From Amycolatopsis saalfeldensis (GTDB taxonomy: Bacteria; Actinomycetota; Actinomycetes; Mycobacteriales; Pseudonocardiaceae): a DNA stretch of 45,040 nt. The notes beneath the pieces are model-generated. The model was not told the DNA's origin. It saw only the letters and a list, made by a program, of their open reading frames with translations, and did no database searches. Within the stretch, counting starts at the first letter, position 1, and each line of letters begins with the position of its first letter. Positions 17,173-25,041 of the stretch are shown here, in pieces. A program made the translations under genes and the position numbers. The stretch covers positions 1 to 45,040 of the forward strand of contig NZ_FOEF01000037.1 in the NCBI RefSeq assembly GCF_900110575.1. Reading direction: 5' to 3'.

Positions 17173-17189
17173 TGCCGGAGGAGTGGGCC

Positions 17190-18221
17190 ATGAGGACGAC
17201 CGTGGGCTGGCGGGCCGACGCCGGGGACACGTTGCGGCGGGTGCCGCTCGAGCGCCGGGACCTGCGGGCGGACGACGTCGCCGTGCGCGTGGACTACTGC
17301 GGGGTCTGCCACACCGACCTCCACGCCCTGCACGGCCGCGACGGCCGCCCGCTGGTGCCCGGGCACGAGTTCACCGGCGTCGTGACCGAGGTGGGTCCTG
17401 GCGTCACGCGGTTCGCCGCGGGTGACGCCGTCGCCGTCGGCAACATCGTGGACTCGTGCGGGGTGTGCCGGATGTGCTTGCTGGGTCAGGAAAACTTCTG
17501 TTACGAGTTCCCGACCCTGACCTACGACGGCACCGACCGGCACGACGGGTCGACCACGCTGGGCGGCTACTCCCGCGAGTACGTCGTCCGGGAGGGGTTC
17601 GCCTACCCGCTGCCGTCCGGGCTCGACCCGGCGGCCGCGGCCCCGTTGCTGTGCGCGGGAATCACCGTCTGGGAACCGTTGCGGGCACTGGGCGTCGGTC
17701 CCGGCACCCGGGTCGCGGTGGCCGGGCTCGGCGGGCTGGGGCACCTCGCGGTCAAGTTCGCCGTCGCGCTCGGCGCCGAGACCACCGTCGTCAGCCGGAC
17801 GCCCGACAAGGCCGAAGACGCCCGCCGGCTCGGCGCCCACGACCTGCTGGTGTCCACCGACGAGGGACAGCTCGCGGCCGCCCGGGACCGGTTCGACGTG
17901 CTCATCGACACCATCGCCGTCGAGCACGACCTCGGCCCGTACCTGCGGCTGGTCGCGATGGACGGCACCCTCAGCCAGGTCGGGTACCTCGGCGGGATCG
18001 CGGTGGAGACGATGTCCCTGCTGGCCGGGCGCAAGAAGCTCAGCTCCGCGGGCAGCGGCGGGCGCGCCGAGACCGCCGCGATGCTGGAGTTCTGCGCCGA
18101 GCACGGCGTCACCGCCGACATCGAGCTGGTCCCGTCCTCGAAGGTCAACGAAGCCCTGGAACGCTTGTCCCGCAACGATGTTCGCTACCGGTTCGTGCTC
18201 GACCTGTCCGACCTGTCCTGA
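17190..18221 (+). CDS. Zinc-dependent alcohol dehydrogenase (MDR/CAD-like)
   Basis: A 343-residue medium-chain dehydrogenase. Catalytic zinc ligands are Cys40 (YCGVCHTD), His59-Glu60 (PGHE) and a later Cys near 154 (LLCAGITVW). Structural zinc ligands are Cys90, Cys93, Cys96 and Cys104. The Rossmann motif is GLGGLGHLAV, and the following strand carries SRT, which favours NADP(H). The family oxidises alcohols or reduces aldehydes in the cytoplasm and is closest to the cinnamyl-alcohol/YahK group. A CGGAGGAG ribosome site precedes the ATG. It is divergent from, and probably repressed by, the TetR protein next door. Confidence 0.9.
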   Translation: MRTTVGWRADAGDTLRRVPLERRDLRADDVAVRVDYCGVCHTDLHALHGRDGRPLVPGHEFTGVVTEVGPGVTRFAAGDAVAVGNIVDSCGVCRMCLLGQENFCYEFPTLTYDGTDRHDGSTTLGGYSREYVVREGFAYPLPSGLDPAAAAPLLCAGITVWEPLRALGVGPGTRVAVAGLGGLGHLAVKFAVALGAETTVVSRTPDKAEDARRLGAHDLLVSTDEGQLAAARDRFDVLIDTIAVEHDLGPYLRLVAMDGTLSQVGYLGGIAVETMSLLAGRKKLSSAGSGGRAETAAMLEFCAEHGVTADIELVPSSKVNEALERLSRNDVRYRFVLDLSDLS

Positions 18222-18270
18222 GCTGCAAATGCGGTGGCCCGGCCGCCGCCGCTCGATTACCGTGCGGCGT

Positions 18271-18630
18271 ATGCGCACCAATCTGCGGCTTGCGCTCACG
18301 ACGGCTTTGAAGGCCCGAGACCGCGCCGCCACCACCGCACTTCGCTCGGCTCTGGCGGCCATCGACAACGCCGAGGCGGTCGACGTCGAGCACCTTTCGC
18401 CGAGCGTGACCGGGAACGAACACGTCGCGGGGGCGGCGGTCGGGCTTGGCGCGGCGGAGGTGGAGCGCCGTCAGCTGACCGAGGCCGACGTGCGGTCGAT
18501 CGTCGAAAAGGAGGCGCGCGACCGGGTGGACGCCGCCGACGAGTACGAGCGGCTGGGCCGGCTCGACCTCGCCGGGGACCTCCGGGCCGGGGCCGCGGTG
18601 CTCGAACGGCAGCTGAATCCGGAATCCTGA
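18271..18630 (+). CDS. GatB/YqeY domain-containing small protein
   Basis: A 119-residue helical protein related to the YqeY family, which shares a fold with the tRNA-binding tail domain of the GatB amidotransferase subunit. It opens MRTNLRLALTTALKARDRAA, close to the family start, and has LTEADVRSIVEKEARDRVD in the middle. It may bind tRNA, but its exact function is unknown. The ATG has GATTAC nine bases ahead as a possible -10 box, so it may be leaderless. The VOC gene follows after four bases, implying co-transcription. It is shorter than typical YqeY (about 150 residues). Confidence 0.78.
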   Translation: MRTNLRLALTTALKARDRAATTALRSALAAIDNAEAVDVEHLSPSVTGNEHVAGAAVGLGAAEVERRQLTEADVRSIVEKEARDRVDAADEYERLGRLDLAGDLRAGAAVLERQLNPES

Positions 18631-18634
18631 GCCC

Positions 18635-19033
18635 ATGGCGCACCTGCACCTCACCGCGATCATCGTCGAGGACTACGACGAAGCGATCGATTTTTTCGTC
18701 CGGGCCTTGGGATTCGAGCTGGCCGAGGACTCGCCGTCGCGCACCAACGACGGCCGGCCCAAGCGCTGGGTGGTCGTCCGCCCGCCGGGCGCGGAGACCG
18801 GCATCCTCCTCGCCCGCGCGGACGGCGAGCACCAGCTCGCGGCGGTCGGCGACCAGCACGCCGGCCGGGTCGGCTTCTTCTTCCGGGTGGACGACTTCGA
18901 CGCCGCCTTCCTGCGAATGCGCGACGCCGGCGTCGAGTTCCTCACCGAGTCCCGGACCGAGCCGTACGGCCGGGTTGCCGTCTTCCGTGACATCGCCGGC
19001 AACCGCTGGGACCTCCTCGGTCCCGCTGCCTGA
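18635..19033 (+). CDS. VOC family (glyoxalase/bleomycin resistance-like) protein
   Basis: A 132-residue protein with the paired beta-alpha-beta-beta-beta units of the vicinal-oxygen-chelate fold. The metal-site positions appear as HLTAIIVEDYDEAIDFF at the start (His5) and GRVAVFRDIAGNRWDLLGP near the end. The usual terminal Glu ligand of active glyoxalases is Asp here. The fold serves lyases, dioxygenases and antibiotic-binding proteins, so the specific activity is open. It lies four bases after the YqeY-like gene and converges on a TetR gene, with stops about four bases apart. Confidence 0.8.
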   Translation: MAHLHLTAIIVEDYDEAIDFFVRALGFELAEDSPSRTNDGRPKRWVVVRPPGAETGILLARADGEHQLAAVGDQHAGRVGFFFRVDDFDAAFLRMRDAGVEFLTESRTEPYGRVAVFRDIAGNRWDLLGPAA

Positions 19034-19037
19034 GGGG

Positions 19038-19634
19038 TCAGGCGGCGTCGAGGCCGGCCACGATCACGGCGGTCAGCCGGGTCAGGTAGGCCTCGTCCAC
19101 CTCGCCGGTGGCGAACAGCAGGCGCATCACCAGCGGTGAGATCAGCAGGTCGAGGCCGAGTTCGCGATCGAGGCCACGGCGCAGCTCACCACGGTCGACC
19201 GCCCGGGACAGCACGGCGGCCGCGGCGGTGCGACGCGGCTCGGCCACCACGTCGTGCAGGGCGGTGCCCAGCTCGGGCGTGCGCGTGGTCTCGACCAGCA
19301 CGTCCAGCGCGATCCGCCGGGTCCGCGGATCCCCGGTCTGCGCGACGATCACGTCCAGGAACCCGCGCACGTCGCCGGCCAGCGAACCGGCGTCCGGCAC
19401 CTCCGGCAGATTGCCGCGCATCACCGCCCCGACCCGGTCGATCAGCATGGCCTGCTTAGACGGCCAGCGCCGGTAAACGGCCGCCTTGCCGACTCCGGCC
19501 CGACGCGCCACGGCATCCATCGTCATGCGCGCGTAGCCGATCTCGGCGAGGTGATCGAACATCGCGGCGGTGATGGCGGCGGTGACGGACTCCTGGAACG
19601 CGGCCGCCCCCGCCGGCTTTCGCTCGGTCGGCAT
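19038..19634 (-). CDS. TetR/AcrR family transcriptional regulator
   Basis: A 198-residue repressor with helix-turn-helix RMTMDAVARRAGVGKAAVYR near residues 38-57 followed by RWPSKQAML, and a TetR_C_16-like C-terminal domain. The ATG at 19634 begins 17 bases from the first of two matching operator sites. The other operator lies just before the divergent metallo-beta-lactamase gene, so it very probably represses both itself and that gene. The likely ligand is the hydrolase substrate or product, such as a lactone, but this is inference. Confidence 0.88.
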   Translation of the reverse strand: MPTERKPAGAAAFQESVTAAITAAMFDHLAEIGYARMTMDAVARRAGVGKAAVYRRWPSKQAMLIDRVGAVMRGNLPEVPDAGSLAGDVRGFLDVIVAQTGDPRTRRIALDVLVETTRTPELGTALHDVVAEPRRTAAAAVLSRAVDRGELRRGLDRELGLDLLISPLVMRLLFATGEVDEAYLTRLTAVIVAGLDAA

Positions 19635-19650
19635 GCCCGGAGTCTACATG

Positions 19651-19725
19651 CGACGGAACAGTTGCGTTCCATCGCTGTGCTCGCTACCGTCGTTTTATGG
19701 ACGACGGAACAGTTCCGTTCCGTCG
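19651..19725. promoter_or_regulatory. Paired TetR operators (CGACGGAAC-N6-GTTCC)
   Basis: Site A (19651-19674) and site B (19702-19725) share CGACGGAACAGTT, then C/G differences, then GTTCC(A/G)TCG. Each has nine-base arms around a six-base centre, and the sites are 51 bases apart centre to centre, about five helical turns. They flank the promoters of the TetR and metallo-beta-lactamase genes. Confidence 0.75.
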
Positions 19726-19741
19726 AGGACGGGAGCGAGCC

Positions 19742-20713
19742 ATGAAGATCCACCCGCTGCGCATCGGCCGCACCAAGGTGCCGTTCGGCCAGTTCTACGG
19801 CGGCCTGAGCGGCTTCTCGGTCAGCGAGTTCGCCGAGGACAAGGGCCACTTCATCTGGGTGCCGATCCACGCGTACCTGCTGGAGCACCCGACCGCCGGA
19901 CCGGTGCTGGTCGACGCGGGCATCAGCCCCGAGCAGACCGCGCACGTCGACTACTACCGCGGTTCGATCGTGGAGCACGTGATGGACGTCGACGAGTACG
20001 ACCTGCCGTCCGGGCAGACCGTGCCGGCCCAGCTGGCGCGGCTGGGCTACCGGCCGGAAGACATCCGCGCGGTGATCATCACCCACCTCCACGAGGACCA
20101 CGTCGGCGCGCTGAACCTGTTCGCGCACGCCCCGGTGTACCTGGGCGCGGCGGAGTACGCGGCGCGTGAGGAGAAGGTGTTCGGCCTGATTCCGCTGGCC
20201 TACCCGCCGTCGATCGCGAAGATCACCGACTGGCGGCCGATCTCGTTCACCGGCCCGGCCATCGGCGGGTTCACCGGCTCGGCCGACCTGTTCGGCGACG
20301 GGAGCGTCCTCGCGCTGCCCACGCCGGGACACAGCCCGGGCAGCACCAGTGTCCTGGTGGACCACCGGTTCCTGCTGACCGGCGACGCCATGTACACCAT
20401 CCGGCACCTCGCGGTGGACCAGGTGCGATCGATCCAGGCCGGCGACGAGGGTCAGTACGTGGAGTCGGTCCGGCGGATCCAGTGGCTCCGCCGGGAGTTC
20501 CCCGAGCTGGTCGTCCTCACCGCGCACGACCACACCGGCTACGGCGAGCGGCTGATCGCCGGGCTGGCCGGCGGTGAACTGTCCGATGTGGACCTGGCCT
20601 GGGCCAAGTCCTACGAGCGGGCCACCTTCGACGAGCTGGCCAACCTCAATCCGGCCCGGCTGCCCCGGTTCGTGCCGGCCGGGGACGGCGGCCCGGTCGG
20701 CCACGCGGCCTGA
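19742..20713 (+). CDS. Metallo-beta-lactamase fold hydrolase, lactonase-like
   Basis: A 323-residue zinc hydrolase. The metal-binding motif THLHEDHVG lies at about residue 113, with later ligands at TPGHSPGSTSV and LTGDAMYTI. The N-terminal part carries the extended insert typical of AHL-lactonase relatives (AiiA/AttM group). It is therefore a candidate lactonase that may open acyl-homoserine or other lactones, but other ester substrates are equally possible. I chose the ATG at 19742, downstream of operator B, because an earlier in-frame ATG lies within the operator region. Under control of the divergent TetR protein. Confidence 0.83.
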   Translation: MKIHPLRIGRTKVPFGQFYGGLSGFSVSEFAEDKGHFIWVPIHAYLLEHPTAGPVLVDAGISPEQTAHVDYYRGSIVEHVMDVDEYDLPSGQTVPAQLARLGYRPEDIRAVIITHLHEDHVGALNLFAHAPVYLGAAEYAAREEKVFGLIPLAYPPSIAKITDWRPISFTGPAIGGFTGSADLFGDGSVLALPTPGHSPGSTSVLVDHRFLLTGDAMYTIRHLAVDQVRSIQAGDEGQYVESVRRIQWLRREFPELVVLTAHDHTGYGERLIAGLAGGELSDVDLAWAKSYERATFDELANLNPARLPRFVPAGDGGPVGHAA

Positions 20714-20831
20714 CCTCGCCGTCGTCGCCCGGGCGGTGGAATCCCGCAAGGCCGCCGGTAGGGCAGGCCCCACCGGCGACCGACCGGTCAGCCGGATCGA
20801 TTGCCCGCGTGCCCGGCCATAGATTTCCGCC

Positions 20832-21755
20832 ATGACCGAAAACAGCCGCATTCGACGCACCGCAGCCGCCCTCACCGCGGGAACAATTCTCCTCGGCGCG
20901 CTCACCGCGTGCGGGACTTCCGACGCTTCCGGGTCCGCCCCGGCCGCGGCTTCATCGCCTGCGCCGGCACCGCCTTCGGCGATTCCGCCCGCCGCGGATC
21001 CGACCCTGCGAATGGTGCGCAACGGCGGGCACAACCTGGCTTTCCACGTCACCCCCGGCCACAATCCGGCCATTGTGCTGGACGCCGGGGGCGGCGCGGA
21101 TTCGTCCTACTGGAAGGACATCGTCCCGGTTCTGGCCAAGGACACCGGATCGACGATCATCACCTACGACCGCGCCGGCATGGGCGCCAGTGACGAAGTG
21201 CCCGGACCGTGGAAGGTGGAGGACGCGGTATCGGATCTGGAAGCCGGGCTCACGCAATTGGGCGCCACCCACGACGTCGTGCTGGTATCGCATTCCCTCG
21301 CCGGTGAGATCGCCACCTATTTCGTGAACAAGGATCCGCAGTGGGTCGCCGGTTCCGTGCTCGTCGACGCCAGTCTCCCGAATTTCTACACCGACAGTGA
21401 AATCGCCAAGATCGAGGCCGCGAACAACGCGCAGATGGCCGAGCTGCAAAAGCAGCCGTCCACTAAACAAACGCGCCAGCTGCTCGCGGTCGCCGCCAGT
21501 TACGGGGCGATGCACCGCGCGTACCACCAGGTCTCCTGGCCGGACACCGTGCCGGCGACCGTGATCAGGTCGTCCAAGACCCCGTTCGACACTCCCGACG
21601 ACGCCCAGCTGTGGCGGGACGCCGAGGCCCAGTTCGCCGCGGCCGCCCCGAATCGCACCGTGATCGTCGCCGACAACAGTTCGCACGACATCCCACTGGA
21701 CCGCCCGGACGTCGTGCTCAAGGCGATCGACGAAATGGCGAAGCAGGTCAGTTGA
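20832..21755 (+). CDS. Alpha/beta hydrolase lipoprotein
   Basis: A 307-residue exported enzyme. The signal peptide ends in the lipobox LTAC (Cys27), so it is anchored to the outer face of the membrane. An Ala/Pro/Ser spacer follows, to about 57. The hydrolase domain has the nucleophile elbow SHSLAGE (Ser about 160), and the catalytic His is in NSSHDIPLDRP near the C-terminus. It likely cleaves an ester or lactone outside the cell; the substrate is unknown. It follows the lactonase gene in the same direction at 118 bases, so co-regulation is possible. An IS remnant begins 17 bases after its stop. Confidence 0.85.
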   Translation: MTENSRIRRTAAALTAGTILLGALTACGTSDASGSAPAAASSPAPAPPSAIPPAADPTLRMVRNGGHNLAFHVTPGHNPAIVLDAGGGADSSYWKDIVPVLAKDTGSTIITYDRAGMGASDEVPGPWKVEDAVSDLEAGLTQLGATHDVVLVSHSLAGEIATYFVNKDPQWVAGSVLVDASLPNFYTDSEIAKIEAANNAQMAELQKQPSTKQTRQLLAVAASYGAMHRAYHQVSWPDTVPATVIRSSKTPFDTPDDAQLWRDAEAQFAAAAPNRTVIVADNSSHDIPLDRPDVVLKAIDEMAKQVS

Positions 21756-21771
21756 ACCGGTGGCTGGAGCG

Positions 21772-22336
21772 TGTCCGGTAAGTGGTTGAGCTGTGTGCCT
21801 GGTAGTCGTGTTGCGGTGGTCGGCCCAAGTAGGGCGGCGCCTGGGACCGGATCCTGAACCGGGTGATCGTCAAAGACGACGCCGTCGGCGACCTGGAATG
21901 GGTTGTCTCGATGGATTCGAGTGTGGTCCGGGCGCATCAGCACTCGGCCGGCGCTCGAAAAAGGGGATGCAGCGACGACGTCGAAGCCATCGTCGTCGGA
22001 CGGGGAAGGACTCGGCCGGTCCCGTGGCGGGCTGGCACTAAGATCCACCTCGCGGTCAACGGACGTGGCCTGCCGATGCGGTTCCTGCTCACCGCGGGCC
22101 AAGCTGGAGACAACCCGCAGCTGATTCCGCTGTTGGATGGCATCAGCGTGGCTCGACTCGACCGTGCGGCAATGCGGGCTCGCCAGATCAGGTTTGTCGG
22201 CCCGAGCGCGAGGACCAGATCGCCCGCCGCGCAGCCAGGGGCTCCCGCGGCGGGCGTGTACCAAACAAGTCACCTACCACCAGGCAGAACTCACCATCGC
22301 CGCGATCGTTCTCTGGCTCCGATGACTTACCGGACA
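21772..22336 (+). mobile_element. IS5-family insertion sequence remnant
   Basis: Bounded by perfect 12-base inverted repeats, TGTCCGGTAAGT (21772-21783) and ACTTACCGGACA (22325-22336). Inside are pieces of an IS5-type DDE transposase: GDLEWVVSMDSSVVRAHQHS, then TKIHLAVNGRGLPMRFLLTA with a local double frameshift between them, and the C-terminal AELTIAAIVLWLR in another frame. The N-terminal third and the central catalytic region are deleted, leaving 565 bases, so it cannot move by itself. It separates the lipoprotein gene from the NlpC gene. No clear target duplication is seen. Confidence 0.8.
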
Positions 22337-22341
22337 GCTGG

Positions 22342-23466
22342 CTAGGCGGCGGGCCGGCCGGCCCCTGCGTAGTCGTCGCCCGGGGTGTGGAAGGTGTGGA
22401 TCTGGATGGCCTGGCCCTCGGTGGGCGCGTTGATCATCAGGCCGTTGCCCAGGTACAGCCCCACGTGGTGGATGTTGGTGGCCGGGTTGCCGTAGAACAC
22501 CAGGTCGCCCAGCTGCGGCTCCTGGGTGGCGGGGACCCGGGTGATGGCTCGGAACTGGCTGTCCGCGGTGCGCGGCAGGCCGACACCCGCGCTGTCGTAG
22601 GACGCCTTGGTCAGGCCGGAGCAGTCGAAGCCGGCCGCGCCCGCGTCGGGGCCGTTGCCGCCCCAGACGTAGGGGAGGCCGAGCTGGCCGAGGGCGAACC
22701 GGGTGGCGTGGACGGCCGGGCTGTTCGCCTTCGCCGGGTCGAGCGAAAGCGTGGCGTACAGCTGCGCGTTGCCGAGCACCTGCTGACGGAACAGCTCCGC
22801 GTCCTTACCTCCCTTGTACGCCGCCACCGACTTCCACCAGCCGGTGCCGCCGGTGAGGTCGGTGCCGCCCGCGCACAGGGCGCGGCCCGCGGCGACCGAA
22901 GCCGAGTCCGGGTCGGTGAGCGCGGGCTTGCTGACACCGGTGATCTTCGCGCCGTACTTCGACCATTGCGCCGAAGACAGGCCCATCGGGTTGGCGCCCT
23001 GGCGCCCGTGGTCCGAGCTGGCCTCGCCGACGCCCGCGAGCGTCACCCAGGACAGGTGGCAGCCGGGGTCTTCCGAACGCAGCGTCAGCTCGCCGTTCGC
23101 ATAGCCGATCAGCGCCGCCGCGGGGATGGCGAGCGGGCCGCTCAGGTTGTCGGCCCACTGCTGCAACGGGGATTTGCCGCCACCGCCGGACGCGCCCTGC
23201 CCGGGCGCCTGCGCCTGCACCGGCGCGCTTACCTCGAGCACCGAAGGGCCGGACACCGCAGGCGCGGTGTTGGCGGAAGCCGCGACGGGAGTTTTCGGGG
23301 CCGGTTCGTTGCCGTCCGCGACGAGCCAGCCCGCCGTCACCAGCCCGGCGACGAGCGGCAGCGCGACCAGTCCGCGGTGCAGCGCGCCACGGGCCCAGGA
23401 GTGCTTCGGGTCCTTGCCGGTGGCAGGCACGGCGTCGGGTTCGGGCGGCGGTGTCACGCTGTCCAA
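22342..23466 (-). CDS. NlpC/P60 cell-wall hydrolase with N-terminal transglycosylase-like region
   Basis: A 374-residue membrane-anchored or secreted hydrolase. A short cytoplasmic start is followed by a hydrophobic helix (about 32-50) and an Ala/Pro-rich linker. Residues 105-245 resemble a lytic transglycosylase-like domain (WADNLSGPLAIPAAALIGYA, and GANPMGLSSAQWSKYG). Residues 250-374 are an NlpC/P60 peptidase with catalytic Cys in GFDCSGLTKASYD, His in HHVGLYLG and a polar third residue in INAPTEG. It cuts peptidoglycan peptides and perhaps glycans, likely in cell division or wall remodelling. Start is TTG at 23466 or GTG at 23457. TTAGAT just ahead suggests a leaderless transcript. Its stop is five bases from the IS remnant. 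Confidence 0.85.
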   Translation of the reverse strand: MDSVTPPPEPDAVPATGKDPKHSWARGALHRGLVALPLVAGLVTAGWLVADGNEPAPKTPVAASANTAPAVSGPSVLEVSAPVQAQAPGQGASGGGGKSPLQQWADNLSGPLAIPAAALIGYANGELTLRSEDPGCHLSWVTLAGVGEASSDHGRQGANPMGLSSAQWSKYGAKITGVSKPALTDPDSASVAAGRALCAGGTDLTGGTGWWKSVAAYKGGKDAELFRQQVLGNAQLYATLSLDPAKANSPAVHATRFALGQLGLPYVWGGNGPDAGAAGFDCSGLTKASYDSAGVGLPRTADSQFRAITRVPATQEPQLGDLVFYGNPATNIHHVGLYLGNGLMINAPTEGQAIQIHTFHTPGDDYAGAGRPAA

Positions 23467-23519
23467 TCTAACTCTGTCCTATCCAAAGAGTGCCCACCTC
23501 TCCGTAACGAGCGAGCGGC

Positions 23520-23547
23520 TTGCACGTTAGGGGGACTCTCATATGGT
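23520..23547 (+). promoter_or_regulatory. Leaderless promoter of birA
   Basis: TTGCAC (23520-23525), 16 bases, then TATGGT (23542-23547) places the transcription start at about 23554, the A of the birA start codon. Two CATATG hexamers five bases apart (23540 and 23551) overlap the -10 box and the start. Confidence 0.5.
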
Positions 23548-23553
23548 GGGCAT

Positions 23554-24375
23554 ATGCCTGGAATTGACACGCCCGGATTGGACAGGGTACGGCTGCGTGA
23601 GGGACTGGCCGGCCGCTACGCGCGGGTCGACGTCGTCGATGTCACCGGCTCCACCAACGCTGACCTGCGGGAAGCCGTCGACTCGGGGGCCGCGGACCGC
23701 ACCGTGCTGATCGCCGAGCAGCAGACCGCCGGGGTCGGCCGCCGGGCGCGGGCGTGGAGTTCGCCCAAGGGCGCCGGGCTGTACCTGAGCGTGGCGCTGC
23801 GTCCATCGGTGCCGTTCGCCGGCCTGGGCTCACTGTCCGTGGTGGCCGGGCTCGCGGTGCGTTCCGTCGCTTCGGAGCTGGGGGTGGACGCTGTGCTGAA
23901 GTGGCCGAACGACGTCCTCGCCGGCCCGGACCGGGCCAAGTGCGCGGGCATCCTCGCCGAAGCCGTCGCGGGCCCGGAGCCGTCCGTGGTGCTCGGCATC
24001 GGGCTGAACGTGCTGCCGCTCGGCGAAGACGTGCCGGCCGGGCCGGGCGGCCTGCCCGCGACCTCACTGGCCGAGCAGGGCGCGGTGAACCCCGACCGCA
24101 CGGAGGTCGCGCTTTCCCTGCTCACCCGGCTCGACGACCTCGAACGCCGCTGGCGCGCGGCGGGCGGCGACCTCACCGAGGCCGGCCTGCTCGGGGACTA
24201 TCGCGCACACTGCGCCACGCTCGGCCAGGACGTCCGGGTGGAGCTGCCCGACGGGGCTTCCCTCACCGGCCGCGCCGCCGACCTCGACCCGGCCGGCCAG
24301 CTGCTGGTGGACGTCGAGGACGGGCGCCGCCTGACCGTCTTCGCGGGCGACGTCGTGCACGTCCGCCCGGCTTGA
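23554..24375 (+). CDS. birA: Biotin--[acetyl-CoA-carboxylase] ligase
   Basis: A 273-residue biotin protein ligase. It makes biotinyl-AMP and transfers biotin to carboxylase carrier domains, including the alpha subunit that partners AccD. The catalytic domain (20-215) has GSTNADL, the nucleotide/biotin loop EQQTAGVGRRARAWSSP and KWPNDVL. The C-terminal SH3-like domain spans about 220-273. There is no N-terminal DNA-binding domain, so it is the monofunctional type normal for actinobacteria. In the biotin loop the usual GRGRRG reads GVGRRA, a change at two positions that are commonly conserved. The ATG follows a leaderless-looking promoter, and the longer open frame upstream is antisense to the NlpC gene. 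Confidence 0.93.
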   Translation: MPGIDTPGLDRVRLREGLAGRYARVDVVDVTGSTNADLREAVDSGAADRTVLIAEQQTAGVGRRARAWSSPKGAGLYLSVALRPSVPFAGLGSLSVVAGLAVRSVASELGVDAVLKWPNDVLAGPDRAKCAGILAEAVAGPEPSVVLGIGLNVLPLGEDVPAGPGGLPATSLAEQGAVNPDRTEVALSLLTRLDDLERRWRAAGGDLTEAGLLGDYRAHCATLGQDVRVELPDGASLTGRAADLDPAGQLLVDVEDGRRLTVFAGDVVHVRPA

Positions 24376-24464
24376 GCCGAATCACGGTGTCCGGGCGTCC
24401 GTGAGGCCTTCGCGCCGGTACGGTGAGTGCACCAGGACCAGCACACACCAGGGGAGCGTCCGCC

Positions 24465-25040
24465 GTGGCCTATCCGGACGATTTGCTCAGCCAGCACGAG
24501 GAAGTCGTGGTGCACAGCCACCCGCACTTCAAGATGCTGATCTTCCCGTTCGTCGCGTTCGTGATCACGGTCGCCGCGGCCGTCTGGCTGCTCACGCTGG
24601 CGCCGAGCGCGCCCTCGCCGTGGAACAACGTGGCCATGATCGCCATCGGGGTGGTCGGGGTGGTGCTGGTCGTGTGGCTGTTCCTGGCGCCGCTGGTGCG
24701 CTGGCGGACCACGCACTTCATCGTCACCACCGACCGGCTGATCGCGCGCGAGGGCGTGCTGAAGCGCACCGGCATCGACATCCCGATGTCGCGCATCAAC
24801 AGCGTGCAGTTCGAGCACGGCCTGCTGGACCGGGTGTTCGGCTGCGGCACGCTGATCATCGAGTCGGCGTCCGACGAGCCGCTGCGCTTCGACGACATCC
24901 CGCGGGTCGAGCGCGTGCACACGGTGATCTACCGCGAGGTCAACGACAACCCGTACGACGACTACCGCGGCGCGCCCGGCCCCCAGGAGACCGAGCCGCT
25001 GCCGCCGCAGGGGCGTCAGCCGCGCGGTCGGAGGCGCTGA
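24465..25040 (+). CDS. PH (bPH2/DUF304) domain membrane protein
   Basis: A 191-residue membrane protein with two helices at about 25-43 and 54-75. A bacterial PH-like domain follows (ITTDRLIAREGVLKRTGID-type core, here beginning at VTTDRLIA), ending in a charged Pro-rich tail. It is equivalent to the gene found beside birA in mycobacteria (Rv3278c). Function unknown; it may bind lipids or membrane proteins. GTG start with GGGGAG nine bases upstream. HMG-CoA lyase follows after one base, so the two are in one operon. Confidence 0.85.
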   Translation: MAYPDDLLSQHEEVVVHSHPHFKMLIFPFVAFVITVAAAVWLLTLAPSAPSPWNNVAMIAIGVVGVVLVVWLFLAPLVRWRTTHFIVTTDRLIAREGVLKRTGIDIPMSRINSVQFEHGLLDRVFGCGTLIIESASDEPLRFDDIPRVERVHTVIYREVNDNPYDDYRGAPGPQETEPLPPQGRQPRGRRR

Positions 25041-25041
25041 C

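Noticed and set aside
19697..19741. An earlier ATG for the metallo-beta-lactamase
   Set aside because: It would place the second TetR operator inside the coding region and add residues with no family match. The ATG at 19742 fits better.
22137..22325. A small independent protein gene
   Set aside because: Its end matches the C-terminus of IS5-type transposases and it lies within the inverted repeats of the remnant.
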